Shown: positions 24,906 to 37,243, numbered from the stretch's first letter. The stretch: 64,000 nt of DNA from Polytrichum commune (GCA_950295325.1 OX485807.1:12241001-12305000), one strand, 5' to 3'. Numbers and translations are program-made. The notes: generated from the letters alone by a model not told the origin.

Positions 24906-25170
24906 CGGTTGGCCCCTGTTGGGTGACTGTGGAGGTTTGGGGGTTATCCTTGGCAAGTGGGGCGGGGGTGTTTCTTGGCTTGGTGGGTCCGGTGGGTTGT
25001 CTATGGTGGGGTCTTGGTGTTTTCATTTATGTGGCGGTGTTTTGCATTTAAGGGGCCCCGCCTCCCCTTGATGTGGCCGCATTTTTTTGGTTCTCAATGC
25101 ATTTGTGTTGGCCTACTATCTCCACCAAAGAAAAAGGAAAGAAAGGAAAAGAAAAAACTAGGAAGTATAC
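24906..25170 (+). other. probable 3' untranslated region and A-rich tail of the LINE
   Basis: G-rich non-coding sequence after the LINE frame ends, finishing in an A-rich stretch (AAAGAAAAAGGAAAGAAAGG and on). This is consistent with a decayed polyA tail. The exact 3' end and target duplication were not identified. Confidence 0.45.
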
Positions 25171-25227
25171 CTTTTGTTCACATGAGTTTAGACAACCATG
25201 CGGATTGTTACTTGGAGATATCACTTA

Positions 25228-25726
25228 GGGCCACTTCACACACAAGCCAAGAGCCGTGACTATGAAATCGTGTGAGTTAAAAAGAAAGTGTCCAAAGGCC
25301 ATCCCAACACACCTCCAAAATCATGTAGTGTGGTCACGGATCCTCAAGTGTAGTGTGAAGTCATATGTGACCGGGCCCTCAACCAAATGCTATTTCAATG
25401 AATTTCCATTCATGTGGGTCCTCACACATAATAAAATAGAGTAAAGCAATGGTTGTGAGCATTTCGAGTGCCATGGTCTCCCGGTTTTGTGTTAGGCCTA
25501 CCTCCAAGAGATGGTTTTTAAAAATAGTCCAAGTGACCAAGAAATGTGATCCATTGGATGCCATGTAGGAATCCATGTAGATTTTACATTCATTTTGCAT
25601 TCACATACTCCATTGGTCACTCAAGCGTAGTGTGAAGCGAACTTAAACCGGCTCCGCCTTTTCCACCAATGAGAGTGCTTGAAGTGTATTAGTCGCAGGC
25701 TCTCAATCTCGTGTGTGAAGTGGCCT
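25228..25726. mobile_element. PIF/Harbinger-type MITE (499 bp, TTA TSD)
   Basis: The left end is GGGCCACTTCACACACAAGC. The right end is complementary (CTCGTGTGTGAAGTGGCCT). TTA flanks both sides (25225-25227 and 25727-25729), the target duplication expected of PIF/Harbinger. The termini resemble those of the larger element at 33807 (GGGCCGCTTTACACAAGGAG). About 130 bp in from the left is an internal inverted copy of the terminus, TCAAGTGTAGTGTGAAGT, so the element looks like a compound of a short unit (compare 51506-51645) and extra sequence. No coding capacity. Confidence 0.8.
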
Positions 25727-25767
25727 TTAGTATACAAAGGATGAATCCTCTTTACTAGTACACACAT

Positions 25768-26504
25768 AAGGTAGAGGGTGTTGAAACCAACACCTCACCC
25801 AAAGCCAACACCTATAAATGTTTCTCAATCATGAGCACTCTATTACCTTGAACCGGGACCCATGGAAAAGGAGTGCCCTGGCCACAGAGTGAAGGGTTTA
25901 GGTGTCATAACTAGCACCACCGCATACCAGTCTCCACTACCTCCATATAGGGTAGGTAGCGCACCCCACTTTATTTGGGGTTGGTTCAAGGTGGCTTTAG
26001 GGTAGTTTGTCAATGCCTATTAAAGACATTCTATTCATGGCAAGGGGAGCGGTTTAAGCTCCTAAAGTCAAGGAGACATGCCCACAAAGCCCAAGGGGGT
26101 TAGTATGGGTAGACAAGGGGTCGAATCTGGGTAGCAAGGGGATTGGTACTCAGGATACAAGGGGGTCAGTACCCATTATGCGAAGGGATGGTTCTACAAC
26201 CGACCCTGGTGGGATCATGGAGGTGGCCATGTTAAGATTTGATCTAGCTTGGGTCTAACACCCAACTATGTTGTGTTGGTTCTAGGCAATGAAGGTGGGG
26301 GTCCTCATCATGCATGGGGCCTAAGGATCGGTTTAAGGTAGCTAGTGGTTTTGACATTGAAATTTCATCAAATATTTAATTGAGACAAAAAATCTTTCTT
26401 AGACCTATGTTTAACCCAAAGGCTAATGTGTGTGTGTACGTAAAACCAAATAGCCATATGTATCTGCAATAACTAAAAGTGTTGCGTTGAGCATCCTCTA
26501 CCTT
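25768..26504. mobile_element. non-autonomous element with AAGGTAGAGGG ends (737 bp)
   Basis: The left end is AAGGTAGAGGGTGTTGAAAC and the right end GAGCATCCTCTACCTT. Related copies lie at 27534 (internally deleted) and 40137 (left end lost). Conserved interior blocks include CTCCACTACCTCCAT, TGGGATCATGGAGGTGGCCA, ATGAAGGTGGGGGTCCTCAT and AGCTAGTGGTTTTGACTTTG. No protein is encoded. The terminal 11 bp also match the small element at 58190-58505. Flanking duplication is ambiguous (TA or AT). Confidence 0.6.
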
Positions 26505-27533
26505 ATAGATCGTATGCTACTATGCACTTTATATAACATAGCGCATAATGCAATATGTTACATTCTTGGTAAGTGGTTCAACAAATACAATCCATCATTC
26601 AATTGCAACTTTTAAGGGAATTAACCCTTGATCACTTGCATTGTCAACAATTATCACTCCCTATCCAACCTATAAATTTAAACCTAATATGGAGAGGAGA
26701 TGAGTCCTTATACCCAAAACCCTTAACCCAACTCAATTTTCTTCAAACACTCAGCAACAAAACTCTAACTTGAAATTGTCCCCAAGATTCGAGCACCTTC
26801 TGCTAGACTTTTCCAATACACATGAATGGATTCCCTAACCCCACCAACATGCTTCCTAATCAACAAAACCTCTACGCTTCAAACACCTTCACCAACTATC
26901 ACCTACCAATTATAGTAAGTCACCTCCACCCAACCTCCAGCCCACCTTCAATCAAAACTCGGGGAGAAAATTGTATCAACCTCTTAAGGTTACTTTGATT
27001 TTCTTTAGTTTTGCGTCAACCTACATCCAATCCCAAAGATTCAAAAGTGCAACATTTGTTATGGAACCAAAGTTTGAAACAAATAGCTTGAGTTAAGTAA
27101 AGGTAACCTACCGATGATCATCATTCATGTTCTTCTTCCGATTCATTTTGTACTTGGAACAACTTCTTGATTCCAAGGCAAATCCTAATGTGGGTCCCAT
27201 CACTTATGAACATTAAGTACCTCTATTATATGACTGATTAGTCCAAAAAAATGTTGTATAATGAGCGTCGTAGTTGTAGTATGGAGGTAAATTAACACTA
27301 GAAAATTTGGTTGACAGAAAATGCATCATATAGTCAAGGTGTTGTATAAACGAGTGTCGTATTATGAAGGTGAGACTGTATCTCGGAAAGCTAATAGGTT
27401 ACTGTAATTTGTTCAATCCTAGTTAATGCTTTAGTTTGAGTATCTAAACTCATAACTTTTGAAATAACAACATGATTATAGATTCAATGGTTCACACACT
27501 TGGAAGAGTGAGGAACTCACTCAAAATAACTCT
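26505..27533. other. intergenic DNA, no recognisable gene
   Basis: I see no coding sequence or clear element. The 66-codon frame at 26573-26773 has no motif. Confidence 0.4.
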
Positions 27534-27812
27534 AAGGTAGAGGGTATTAAACCCAACACCTATAAGCGCTTGCCCATCACCAACACTCCACATTGAACCG
27601 TTCCCCATGGTGCAGGATTGCCCGGGTCCATAGAGCGACGGTTGTAGTGGCGCCACCTCATACCGGCCTCCACTATTTTCATGCAAGGCCGTCATACATG
27701 GGGCAGAGGGATTGTTTAAGAAAGCTAGTAGTTTTGACTTTGAATGTTCATCAAATATTCATTTGGTGTTAATTTATTTTTCTTTATACCTATTTTTAGC
27801 CCAAAGGCAAAT

Positions 27813-27847
<35 letters not shown>

Positions 27848-27898
27848 GCAACCACATAGCCATTTGAATGTGCAATAGCTTAAAGTATTGGTAAACCC
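27534..27898. mobile_element. AAGGTAGAGGG element, internally deleted copy
   Basis: It starts AAGGTAGAGGGTATTAAACC, keeps the CCATGGTGCAGGATTGCCC, GCGCCACCTCATACC and CCTCCACTA blocks, then jumps to TTGACTTTGAATGTTCATCA and the CACATAGCCATTTGAATGTGCA region. The middle part present at 25768 and 40137 is missing. An (AT)n run at 27816-27847 lies inside. The right terminus is not intact. Confidence 0.55.
27816..27847. repeat. microsatellite (AT)n
   Basis: ATACATACAT leads into about twelve AT units, inside the deleted element at 27534. Confidence 0.9.
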
Positions 27899-28007
27899 CT
27901 AATATCCTATGCAACGATAGGATATTAGTCATGAACAATTATCTCTAGTCCCTTTGACACCATTTCAAATGGTTTTTGGATTATTTCAACTAGATTTGTT
28001 TTCTAAT

Positions 28008-28191
28008 TAGTGTGGGTTACCATTTGGGTTTACGCATTGCTATAATATTTTATTGAGAGTATAATTTTTTACCCAAATAATATAAGTAGTTAGTATGCAC
28101 ACCAAAGAACATGATGTACCTTAGTTGGTAAAAAAACAATAATATCGGTAAATATTTATAGCAACACGTAACCCAAATGATAACTCACACT
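28008..28191. mobile_element. MITE with TTAGTGTG ends
   Basis: The left arm is TTAGTGTGGGTTACCATTTG and the right arm GTAACCCAAATGATAACTCA, then CACTAA. It is the same arm design as 58832-59048. No coding sequence. Confidence 0.6.
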
Positions 28192-29575
28192 AAATAGACA
28201 AAATAGTGTACTCCTCTTGCTCATTTTCAAGTTTGCTATGTCCAGCCACATGGATAATCTTGATTTGATAGTGTTAGCTAATTTTTGGATCAATTCAAAT
28301 GGGGGAGTGTGCTCTCAACTGGTTTACAATGGAAACAATCCATGAACCAAAACTTGACATTTGTCACCTCCGCCCTCTAGGGGCAACATATCTTAAACAT
28401 GTTGTTTTGTTGGTCCCTATGTGCAAATGATTCCCAATTGATTTGAAATGTGCATGACACTCAAACGCAACATATTCTCAACATTTATTGTTGGAACTTT
28501 TTAGTTGGACATCTGTTGGTGGGTGTAAATCAATGTGGAAGGTGCGTAGTTGTGGCACCGTTGCCTCAAATTGCAAAGGTTCCCAAAAAATCACAAAAGA
28601 ATGGTTTCAAGATTTGTAAGCTTTTTTTAAAAAGGGCAACATTTTGTCATTTGGAGATGATCTTAGTGCATGTTCGATTAATTATATATATATATATATC
28701 TAAATTTTATGCCCCCTCAAGACCACTATTGACATTCTTATTATAATCCCCTACACAACAAAACTTCAACGTGGGTTGTGAGTATTCACCTCGAATTCGC
28801 AAACATCTATATGGTTGGATTTGTGTGGAAAAAACTTCAAATCTTCAGCTACGATTATTGAAATTGAGGTCATTTTTTCTAAGCAGATTTGAAGGAAATT
28901 AGGCGTGGGAACTTAGGAGTTAAGCACCCTCTCTACCTTAAGTGGAAGCACAGTACATGGGAACATTGCTGATTAGTGTAATGAAAAGAACACATATGTG
29001 CCCCGTATAAACATAGAGTAGGTCCTTGAAGGGTTACACCAGAAATTAAAGTCCAGTGTTTGGGCAGATTTTTAAGGATAATTTGTCAAAATCCTAGTGA
29101 TTCCAAGTCCAACATGTGAACGATCTTTCGCTTTTTCTTCATTAATTTGAAGTATATTCCATAGATTCCTCTTAAATGAGGGGTGAATTTTCGTGAAGTG
29201 TTGATGAACTTGAGCCGGTTATTTGTCAAACTCGACCGGTTCATTGGGAAAGTCCTATGAATGTCAGCCACCATAAAGGCCAAATTGGTCAAAGTAATAC
29301 ACCGGTCAAAGTAATACACCAGTCACCACCCGATGACAAAGAAATTTTTTTTACTTGTAGAATAGTCTTGTCAATGCTTGGAAAGAAGCAAAAGTATGGC
29401 GACCCAAAGGTCTACCCTAAAACCCAAAGCCCGGTCAAAAAAATCATTCCGAGTCCATCTAAGGACCATGCTCAATGATTAATCCCTCCGATGGTTTGGG
29501 GTTTGTCCCTAGAATCAACTACACCGATTACGGGAAATAGTGTGGTTTCCTATTCATGCAATAGTGCTATAATTC
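28192..29575. other. intergenic DNA with dispersed-repeat fragments
   Basis: No coding sequence recognised. It contains a TA microsatellite near 28684-28700, an isolated GCACCCTCTCTACCTTA end (about 28922-28939) like the AAGGTAGAGGG family, and near 29090-29230 blocks also seen at 19800-19920 (AAAATCCTAGTG, TCCAAGTCCAAC, GATCTTTCG). Confidence 0.4.
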
Positions 29576-29810
29576 GGAGGGAGGGAATTATTGTGTACGA
29601 ACGTACCTCTCATCCATCCAACATCAAAACTTCACCCCCTGTAGGTTTGTTGCCGATTCATCAAGTAGTCTAATTCAAGGTTTTGAAACTTAGTTCAGGT
29701 GTCTAATTCAGTAAAGAAGTGACATTTGGAATGCGTACTATTCCAAGTTTTCTATAATGGGTGGATGAGAGGTACACTAATATATGATATTTCTCTCTCT
29801 CTCTCTCTCC
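29576..29810. mobile_element. MITE, GGAGAGAGGGAATTATTG family (copy 4)
   Basis: The left end is GGAGGGAGGGAATTATTGTG, followed by ACGAACGTACCTCTCATCCA. The right end is GTGGATGAGAGGTACACTAA, then a (CT)n run. It is flanked by CTTGTAATT on the right. The CT run at the right terminus looks expanded relative to the other copies. Confidence 0.6.
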
Positions 29811-32800
29811 TTGTAATTCTTACTGATTAAATATTGATCACAGTAAATCTAATTTTTAGTGCAACGTTCGTATTAAAGAACAAGACCTACTTATTTGGTA
29901 AAAAATAGTTTTATAAGTACAAAACTATAACACCACATAAGCCCAAACAAATATCCACACTATCTACAATGATCAATGTAGATGTGTGCATGCCCACCTC
30001 TCCAAGTCAAGCTTAGATCAAGGGTTGCTTTCTTCTTCTCATCCTCCTTCCACAAACTCACTTTTGTTCTTCCAAACCTCGTTACAAATCCAACATCGAA
30101 AGAAAGTGTGGTATGATTCATAACACTCCCACGAACTACGTTCTCATTTGAGAAATTTGACCTAGTATAGGAACATGTGATTGGGATGCTTATGCCCATA
30201 ACATTTCATAAAACTCCAATCTATCACGTTCTCATCTAGAACTTTTGATGCAACATGGGAATGGGTATCCTAAACCGCAAACAAAGTGTATGTCCCCATG
30301 TTGGTATATTACACATACACACACACCAATAAATAGTTAAATCATTAGGTGCAACAATTCATGTCTTGTTTTATCGTGCATACTAGTGTGCCATGTAGAA
30401 ACTGAGTTCCTGTTTTGGGAGTCATCCCAACCGAACCGATTCAGGGTCTTTAGCCCAAGCGAGTTGAATGAAGCATTATAACATAGACAACTATGACACT
30501 ACTTCCATGAGGTTTGGCTTCCTCTGATGTGCAAAAAGTCCATGGAAAAATATCAATTGATGATCAATAGTATAATAATCCAATGTCATAAGAATGATAT
30601 TAAGGGCACAAAACCTCAATTTGTGACAAATCTTCAAAGAGAAAATATGTGATATTTTCAAGTGGATACATACGGGTGACTAAAATGTTTAGTATTAAGC
30701 ATGTGTCTGAGCATTGGCTTCTTGGCCATCCAAACCTAGAATATTCCATCGTATTATAAACCCCCTAAAATAATATTAAAGTTGTTGGTTTTCAGAGGAT
30801 ATCAAACCATTTTACACCTAGATGTAGGTATTTGAATGAAGTTGATTTGTGAATAAATATCAAGTCATATCTACCTTAATAACAACATTTACTTTTCCCT
30901 TCTTTTTCTCTCTCTCACTTTCAAAGCATTAAGGTAAAAGCACCTAGTCCCATCATAGACTCCAATTCCAACACCTAGTTTGATTTGAAAGGTCTATTGA
31001 AGTTATGATTTTGAAAAATTCTTTACAAATTGAATATTTTATGCTATGGTTCATGCGATCTTTAATATCATCGTGCTCATAATGTAATTGCTAATCCAAA
31101 TAAAATAATGAATAATTTGTGTTTGAATTGAACAAAAGTCTATAGTGCTCAAAGTTTCCCCGATAGGCACTTCTACATTTAGCCACAACAATATGAAAGG
31201 GTGGGCTCCAAAGTTGGATAAGCTAGTAACCGCCCTCAACAACCCGTTTTGTGTTTGGACCCACAATGACCTTCCAAGCTCCCAAGGACATGCCGTTTGT
31301 ACAGTACAACTCACCTAAGCAATGGTCTTCATGTCCATGATACACTCAATGCTAAATGTTGTGGTTAGTTGCACATCAACTGCAACCACAGGAATAAGGT
31401 ATCAGGTAACCCCGCCTGTAGTCATCGTACATGTTTTCAACCTTATTACTAGTTCATTTTCTACATGCATCACATGCCCAAGCAAAGTGTGTCACTTAAC
31501 CCCTAATGGCTAAGAAGGACTTTTTTTGTCCAATCACTCAAATCACTTTTGCCCGATCATACTAGCGTGAATATATATGTTTTACGCTATTATTTACTAG
31601 TTCAAGACATGATGGCTAAAATTTTATGTGAATGATGCTAGCTTCTTCACAAAAATGCCATCTATACAGTCATGTCCATCATTAAAGTTACGTTTTCATA
31701 TATACATATATAAGTTGTTGAATTGGGATGATCATATTTAAAGCAATGCTGGGAAGATTGTGCTTGGGCCTTTAGGGGTTACTACTTCAAAGCATTGGAA
31801 TTTTAACCTAAATCAAAGATGTTCTATAAACCACAAACTAGATACCGTATTTGGAGTCAGCATACAAAAGAGAGTTCACACAAAGTGGATTTTAGATTAC
31901 ATCCCTTTGGTTGCAATATGGATCTCTATTAGTGGTCTCTACCGATTCGTTTTAGTAGCATAACCTTTCAAGAAGTATCTAAAATTTCAAAATGTATCAA
32001 AGTTCTTTATCTCTAATTTGATTGGCTAAAAGTATGACATATGCAATTTGAAGGAAACACCCAAAATATTGATGCCATTGACCTTGTTACTTTCTTGAAA
32101 TAATAAATTCCATATCAAGGAAACTTAAAAGTTCCAACCACTTTAAAGGCCATACCTTGAAGTTGTTAAAATATAACTTTGATCCGTTAGGATTGAATGG
32201 TGTAGAACTCTCATGGACATGTATCTTTGGAAAATGCTTGCAACCATTCTCATTCTTAAACATTGAGAAACTTTAGGACTTTGTAGACCCCCCCCCCCAA
32301 CCCACACACACACAAAAAAGAAAAAAAGAAAACGGTTTATTGTTGATAGCATAACATTATTCAGATCCATAACAATGTTTTGAATTTTGCATTTCTATAA
32401 CACCTATATAACTTGAGACAACAATCTCCTTGATACACAATTGCTAATTAAATGAGTTGATTTCCAAACAATCCAACAACGAAGGTGATATGTCAAGTTG
32501 CAAGTGTCCACGATAAAGCCACATACTTTGGTCACTAAAACTTCCACTCGATGTTGAGATGTATGTAGATATATATATGTATATATATAAATAAATAAGA
32601 GAGAAAGAGAAATGCACCCACTTTAGAAGGGAGGCGGAGCATCTCAAGTGCATCACATTTCCACGTAAAGAAAGAAAAGTGACCGCCACAAAACTACCAC
32701 CGACCAAGGACAACCCCTTAGCCATGGTGGCAAAAAAACCCGGACCTAGCCCAAAATCTTCAAGTTTCACTTAACCACCTTATCATTTCTCTGACAAAAG

Positions 32801-32863
32801 AATCCTCTAACCCCCTAAGTTTGATCGAAGTTACGGGTTATTGCGGCCTCCAAATCGGACGAA
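29811..32863. other. intergenic DNA, no recognisable gene
   Basis: Frames up to about 108 codons occur on both strands without family motifs. There is a C run of 11 at 32288-32298 next to a CA-rich stretch, and a TA/AAATAAATAA low-complexity tract at 32560-32600. I see nothing else I can name. Confidence 0.4.
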
Positions 32864-33371
32864 GGGCCACTTCACACACGAGCCAAGAGCCGTGACCATG
32901 AAATTGCGAGAGCCCAAAAGAAAGTGTCCAAAGGCTGTCCCAACACACCTCCAAAATCATGCAGTGTGGTCACGGACCCTCAAGTGTAGTGTGAAGTCAT
33001 ATGTTACCGGGTCATCAACCAAATGCTATTTCAATCAATTTCCATTCACGCAGGTCCTCACACATGATAAAATAGACTAAACCAACGATTGTGAGAGCGT
33101 TCGGAGTGCCACGGTCTCCCAACGGTTTTGTGTTAGACCTACCTCCAAGAGGTGGTTTTTGAAAATAATCCAAGTGACCATGAAACATGATCCATTCGAT
33201 ACCATGTAGGAACCCATGTAAACTTTACATCCATCGTGCATTCCCATACTCCATTGGTCCCTCAAGCGTAGTGTGAAGTAGCGAACTTGGACCGGCTCCA
33301 CCTTTTCCACCAATGAGAGTGCTTGAAGTATGACGGTCACGGGCTCTTGGTCTCGTGTGTGAAGTGACCAA
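32864..33371. mobile_element. PIF/Harbinger-type MITE, second long copy (about 508 bp)
   Basis: It starts GGGCCACTTCACACACGAGC and ends TCTCGTGTGTGAAGTGACC. The interior is collinear with 25228-25726, including AAAGTGTCCAAAGGC, TCAAGTGTAGTGTGAAGTCA, CAAATGCTATTTCAAT, TGTTAGACCTACCTCCAAGA and CACCAATGAGAGTGCTTGAA. The flanks (GAA left, AAT right) no longer show a matching TTA duplication. It is non-coding and lies about 440 bp from the larger PIF element. Confidence 0.75.
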
Positions 33372-33806
33372 TAGCTTAGCATGGTCGAGTCTCCTCAAGG
33401 CCCCTTACCACAAGCCATCCATGGACGCACTCATCCCGGACGAGGTGTTTCCACTATTGAAATAATTGGTTGGGCTCCGGGACCTTTTTGGGAGCCTCGT
33501 GCAATGGGAGATGCTTTTTTCCAAGTTGTGGGAAGGAGTAAAAGAGTAGAGGAGAGTAGAGTAGATGGGATTAGATTAGATTAGACTATACTAGATTAGA
33601 CTAGACTACATGAGATGAGACCGAGCTTTAGTAGTATATATTCTGCCTGTCTGGCCTTGGATGATATTGCAGGATCTCATGGGGCTTTGTACTAAACATT
33701 CATGTGTACATCCACTTCCCCACATGGCCTCCGCTGACATGCATGAAGTTGAAAAGACTTGGTCTCCCCTCTCACACTCAGCTCGGGTTATGTTATGTGA
33801 AGCTAA

Positions 33807-33828
33807 GGGCCGCTTTACACAAGGAGTC
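33807..33828. repeat. left terminal inverted repeat of the PIF/Harbinger element
   Basis: Twenty-two bases identical to the complement of 37244-37265. It is preceded by the TAA target duplication at 33804-33806. Similarity continues weakly for a few more bases (GAGG against AAGG). Confidence 0.93.
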
Positions 33829-34048
33829 GAGGCCATCAAAAGTTGGGGCCGTTTCAACCAAAATTTCAGCCCTAATGGCCCCAAGTTTGGCCTCAAGTGG
33901 CCATTTTAATAAGAGTATAACCGGGGCCAAGACTCTTGTGTGTAAAGGCTTTGGGGCCAAAGAGTCAAGGCTATTGTATAAAGCCTTGAAAATTCCAGCC
34001 CATCTCCTTATTTCTTCTTTGTCATTTGCTCTTCTTGTTATTTTCAAG

Positions 34049-35236
34049 ATGGATGAGCATAGGCACAAGGTACTTGTGGCTCTTGTATTCTTCATGGCCA
34101 TACGGCATGTTATGGCCGTTGTTGCAATATTGCAGCAACTAGCTTTGCACCAACATTATGGTGCTATGACGATGATGTTTGCGGTTATGGTGGGGGGGAA
34201 TGGAGCTCGAAGGGGGGCACGGAGTGTTTGGATGGTTGATCGGAGGACCAATTTTATGGAGAGGCAATTATTGGGGAGTTATTCGACATATGCATTCAAG
34301 CAACATACAAGGTTACTTCCAGAGACTTTTGAATATTTGTGTGGTGTATTAGCTCCTTCATTAGTTTGATCAGATTCACACATACGATTGGCCATTCCTG
34401 TTCGAACTCGAGTTGCACTTTCACTCAATAGGCTTTGTAGTGGAAATTTGTTACGTGGGTGTGCTGAAATGTATGGTATTCATGAAAGTATTGCTTCTAT
34501 CATTGTTAGAGAATTTTGTACATCAATTGACAAACATTTGAAACCATTAGTGATTGAAAAACAATCGGCATCTACCTTGAGGAGAATGGCAGCAGAGTTT
34601 GAGGCATTAAAGGGTATACCATATGTGATTGGGGCAGTAGATGGAAATGACATACCCATCATCGCACCTCCTATAGATCCCACCTCATATTATTGTAGGA
34701 AAGGCTATTATTCAGTTTTGCTTTAAGGTATAGTTGATAGCAAATGTCGATTTTAAGACTATAACTTTGGATGGGCTGGCCGTTGTCACGATTGGACATT
34801 ATTTCAAAATTCAGACATTGGTAAAAGGATAATGAGAGGCAAGTTATTACCCTATAAATTAATCGGTGATGCCGCTTATCCAATGAGACCATGGTTTTAT
34901 TCACCTTTCAAAGGTGAAAATGAAGGGTTGCCTAGAGCAAAGTGCCACTGGAATTTCATTCAATCTTCTACAAGAATGGTTGTGGAGAGGGCTTTTGGTA
35001 TATTAAAAGGACGATGGAGAATTATTTTGAAGAGAGTCGATATGCCTTTACGACATGTACCAAATCTAGTCACAACTTGTATATGTCTCCATAATCTTTG
35101 TATCATTTACAAAGATAAATTTGATTTGGATTGGGCAAAGGAGGGTGAGAGACTGATGCAAAGAGAGAGTTTGGAGCGAATTGGGCAACTTGAGAAACCA
35201 GACATTTTCATGGCAACAGTAGACGCTGCCAAATAA
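34049..35236 (+). pseudogene. PIF/Harbinger DDE transposase (HARBI1-like), broken by in-frame stops
   Basis: From the ATG at 34049 one frame runs about 396 codons, near the usual length for Harbinger transposases, with no frameshift. It is cut by TGA at 34367, TAA at 34724, TAA at 34754 and the terminal TAA at 35234. The N-terminal part has hydrophobic helices, then FMERQLLGSYSTYAFKQHTR. A helix-turn-helix-like region follows (GCAEMYGIHESIASIIVREF). The DDE nuclease shows all three acidic residues: D198 in AVDGNDIPI, D274 in IGDAAYP and E313 in VVERAFGILKGRW. These are the DDE_Tnp_4 hallmarks. The enzyme would cut and paste the element into TWA-type targets. After 35236 the frame resumes as an acidic tail and, with one shift near 35390, ends AEEKILFPESSSDSE at 35483. 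The first frame open upstream (from 33704) lies partly outside the element, so 34049 is the better start. Confidence 0.9.
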
Positions 35237-35645
35237 ATGCATCATTTATTGGGATTGGAAGAAGGTATTATACCTATAAAGACACTCGATGAACATGATG
35301 ACATCAATGATGAAGACACTCAAGAAACTGTGGAGACAAAGAAAGAGCGAGAAAATAAGAGTGAAGAACATGCTGGTACAAGCTACTAAAGCTCATGAAT
35401 TGATGGCAAATACATTCTGGAAAGCACATTTGAGGGCAGAAGAAAAAATACTCTTTCCCGAGTCATCATCTGATTCTGAATAATAATAGAATGTAAACCC
35501 TAAACCCCTAGAGCCTAGAGTCTAGAGTTTGTCAATGAGTCTATCCATTTACCGGTCTACCCTCTCCAATAAAGCATTGGTTTTTCTCAAAATTCTTTAC
35601 CATGATAGTGTTGTTCACAACCATTTGAATAAAAATACCAAAAGT

Positions 35646-36804
35646 TTACTCCTGAAAACTCTTCTTACCGCTCTTTAGTGATGAAGTTGGAGTTGGCTCT
35701 GAAATTTGGTCTTTCTCTGGTTCTTCGGTACTATCTTCGATACAAGTAGAACCATTGGCAGATGCGGTGACATGCTTCATCACGGTACCTGTTTGATGCC
35801 ACCATTGGTTAAATGCATCATAAAATTTACATTCATGACGATCTGATCCGGAGACCCCATTCGCCATCTTATCAAACCGATATTGTTTATAAAGGACATT
35901 GAATTTTTTTTTGCATGCCTCGGCAGTTCGGTTTAATCCAGGAATTATAGCTACCATTCGTGCATGCAACTTCAACCAAACATCCACACCTGCACAGTAC
36001 ATTAGGAACCCAAAAATATGTTGATGAAGTACATGTAGGCTTGAATTGACTTCTAATTTGTGTTTTGTTTAAAAATTTCAGCAGTAATTTGTGTATAAAA
36101 ACATAGTCATTGTGAGTTTGTACATCCAAGGGGAGGGAAGAATGATGGTAGCCCGGTGTATCCAAAGTGCCTCGCGCACAAGAGGTACAACGGTGAAGTC
36201 CTCCCACCGCCTCACGGATTAACTTCCCTCCCAATGGGGGGAAAGGGGGGCTCGGGGGCTCGAGGCGAAGGGCAAGGCCTTTAAAAGGCCCAATTGGCCC
36301 AATCTGAAATATGATTTTTTTTCTCTTTTTTCTTGAAAAATTCAGCACAACAGACAAATTAAACATACCTTGTTTTTTTGCATTCTTGAGAAACTCGGGC
36401 TCCATCTCTCCACACAATGCGATCATCACCTCCACATCGGCATCTTTTCAATGCTTCTTCTCTTCTTCAGTTTCTCCCTCCTTCTCCTTATTCATAATTT
36501 TTTTTGTCACCTTATTTGCTGTTGTTTTCCTCTTCGAAGCACTAGGAGTGACAATCTGGACATCATTGTCTTCGTCATCTTGAATGACCTTCCTCTTCGA
36601 ACGAGTCAACACCATCTCTGAAATTGATGGCGGTGGGGGTGGAATAACATTTCCTACACTTGGTTGAAAAAATTGAGGCATTCCTACATGTTGCTGAAAA
36701 GAAGGATTGTAGGGCTGAAATGCGTGTACTTCGGCACTATAATACCTGTGCATTGTCTCACACTCCGATTCATTCCAACCACGAACTTTTGAGGAACCCT
36801 CCAT
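35646..36804 (-). pseudogene. Myb/SANT-like partner protein of the PIF/Harbinger element, one intron, one stop
   Basis: On the - strand, exon 1 runs 36804-36369 and exon 2 35989-35646, giving about 259 codons. The intron (36368-35990) begins GTATGT and ends GCAG, and it joins KKQ to GVDVWLK in phase. The N-terminal part has a Pro run (VIPPPPPSIS) and a basic, probably nuclear-targeting stretch (TRSKRKV; SASKRKTT). The DNA-binding region spans the splice: EVMIALCGEMEPEFL, VWLKLHARMVAIIPGLNRTA, CKKKFNVLYKQYRFDK, ending KFYDAFNQWW. In plant PIF/Harbinger elements this second protein cooperates with the transposase. A TGA at 36450-36448 sits just where the domain's first conserved Trp (after KKH) would be expected, so TGG to TGA is likely. 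The intron holds a GC-rich, repeat-like segment at about 36120-36300. Confidence 0.85.
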
Positions 36805-37243
36805 CTTAAAGCCCAAAAAAAAAAAAAAAAAACAACAACAACAACAATCGCACACGAGAACAACAATCAAACAAGCCAAAAAATGTGCTATGAGCGAAGT
36901 GATAGAGATAGAGAATGACGAGAAGAGAAGAAGATAAAGAAAGAGTGGACCAAGAAGAGCCGTTCAGATTTCTAATCCATCCTCCGGTGCTGATCTCTTG
37001 TCAAAATAATATTTTAATGAAAAAATCAAATTTTAATGAAATTTGACAATGGCCCCAAGGCAACGAACTGGCCTTCCATTCTCGGCGGACCCAATTCTTG
37101 GAGTTGGGGCCGTGTCAGATCTTGTCGTTTAAACATTAAAATCATTTTCATCCTTTCGGTCTTGACTCCTTGTGTAAAGGCCTTCGGGCTGATTTCAGAA
37201 ATTCAACCAATGGGCAACAAGGATTTGGCTTCAAAACGACCTT

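Noticed and set aside
31760-32370. Copia-type polymerase remnant
   Set aside because: Scattered - strand peptides looked suggestive, but no reverse transcriptase or integrase motif could be confirmed.
33704-34048. Upstream open frame as the N-terminus of the PIF transposase
   Set aside because: It begins outside the transposon (left end at 33807) and reads through the terminal repeat. The ATG at 34049 gives the usual protein length.
36120-36300. SINE insertion in the intron of the Myb/SANT gene
   Set aside because: GC-rich and repeat-like, but no clear A and B box promoter pair, tail or duplication could be seen.
35887-36435. 182-codon - strand frame as a separate gene
   Set aside because: It covers the end of exon 1 and the intron of the Myb/SANT-like gene. 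The GT-AG boundaries in phase explain the coding part.
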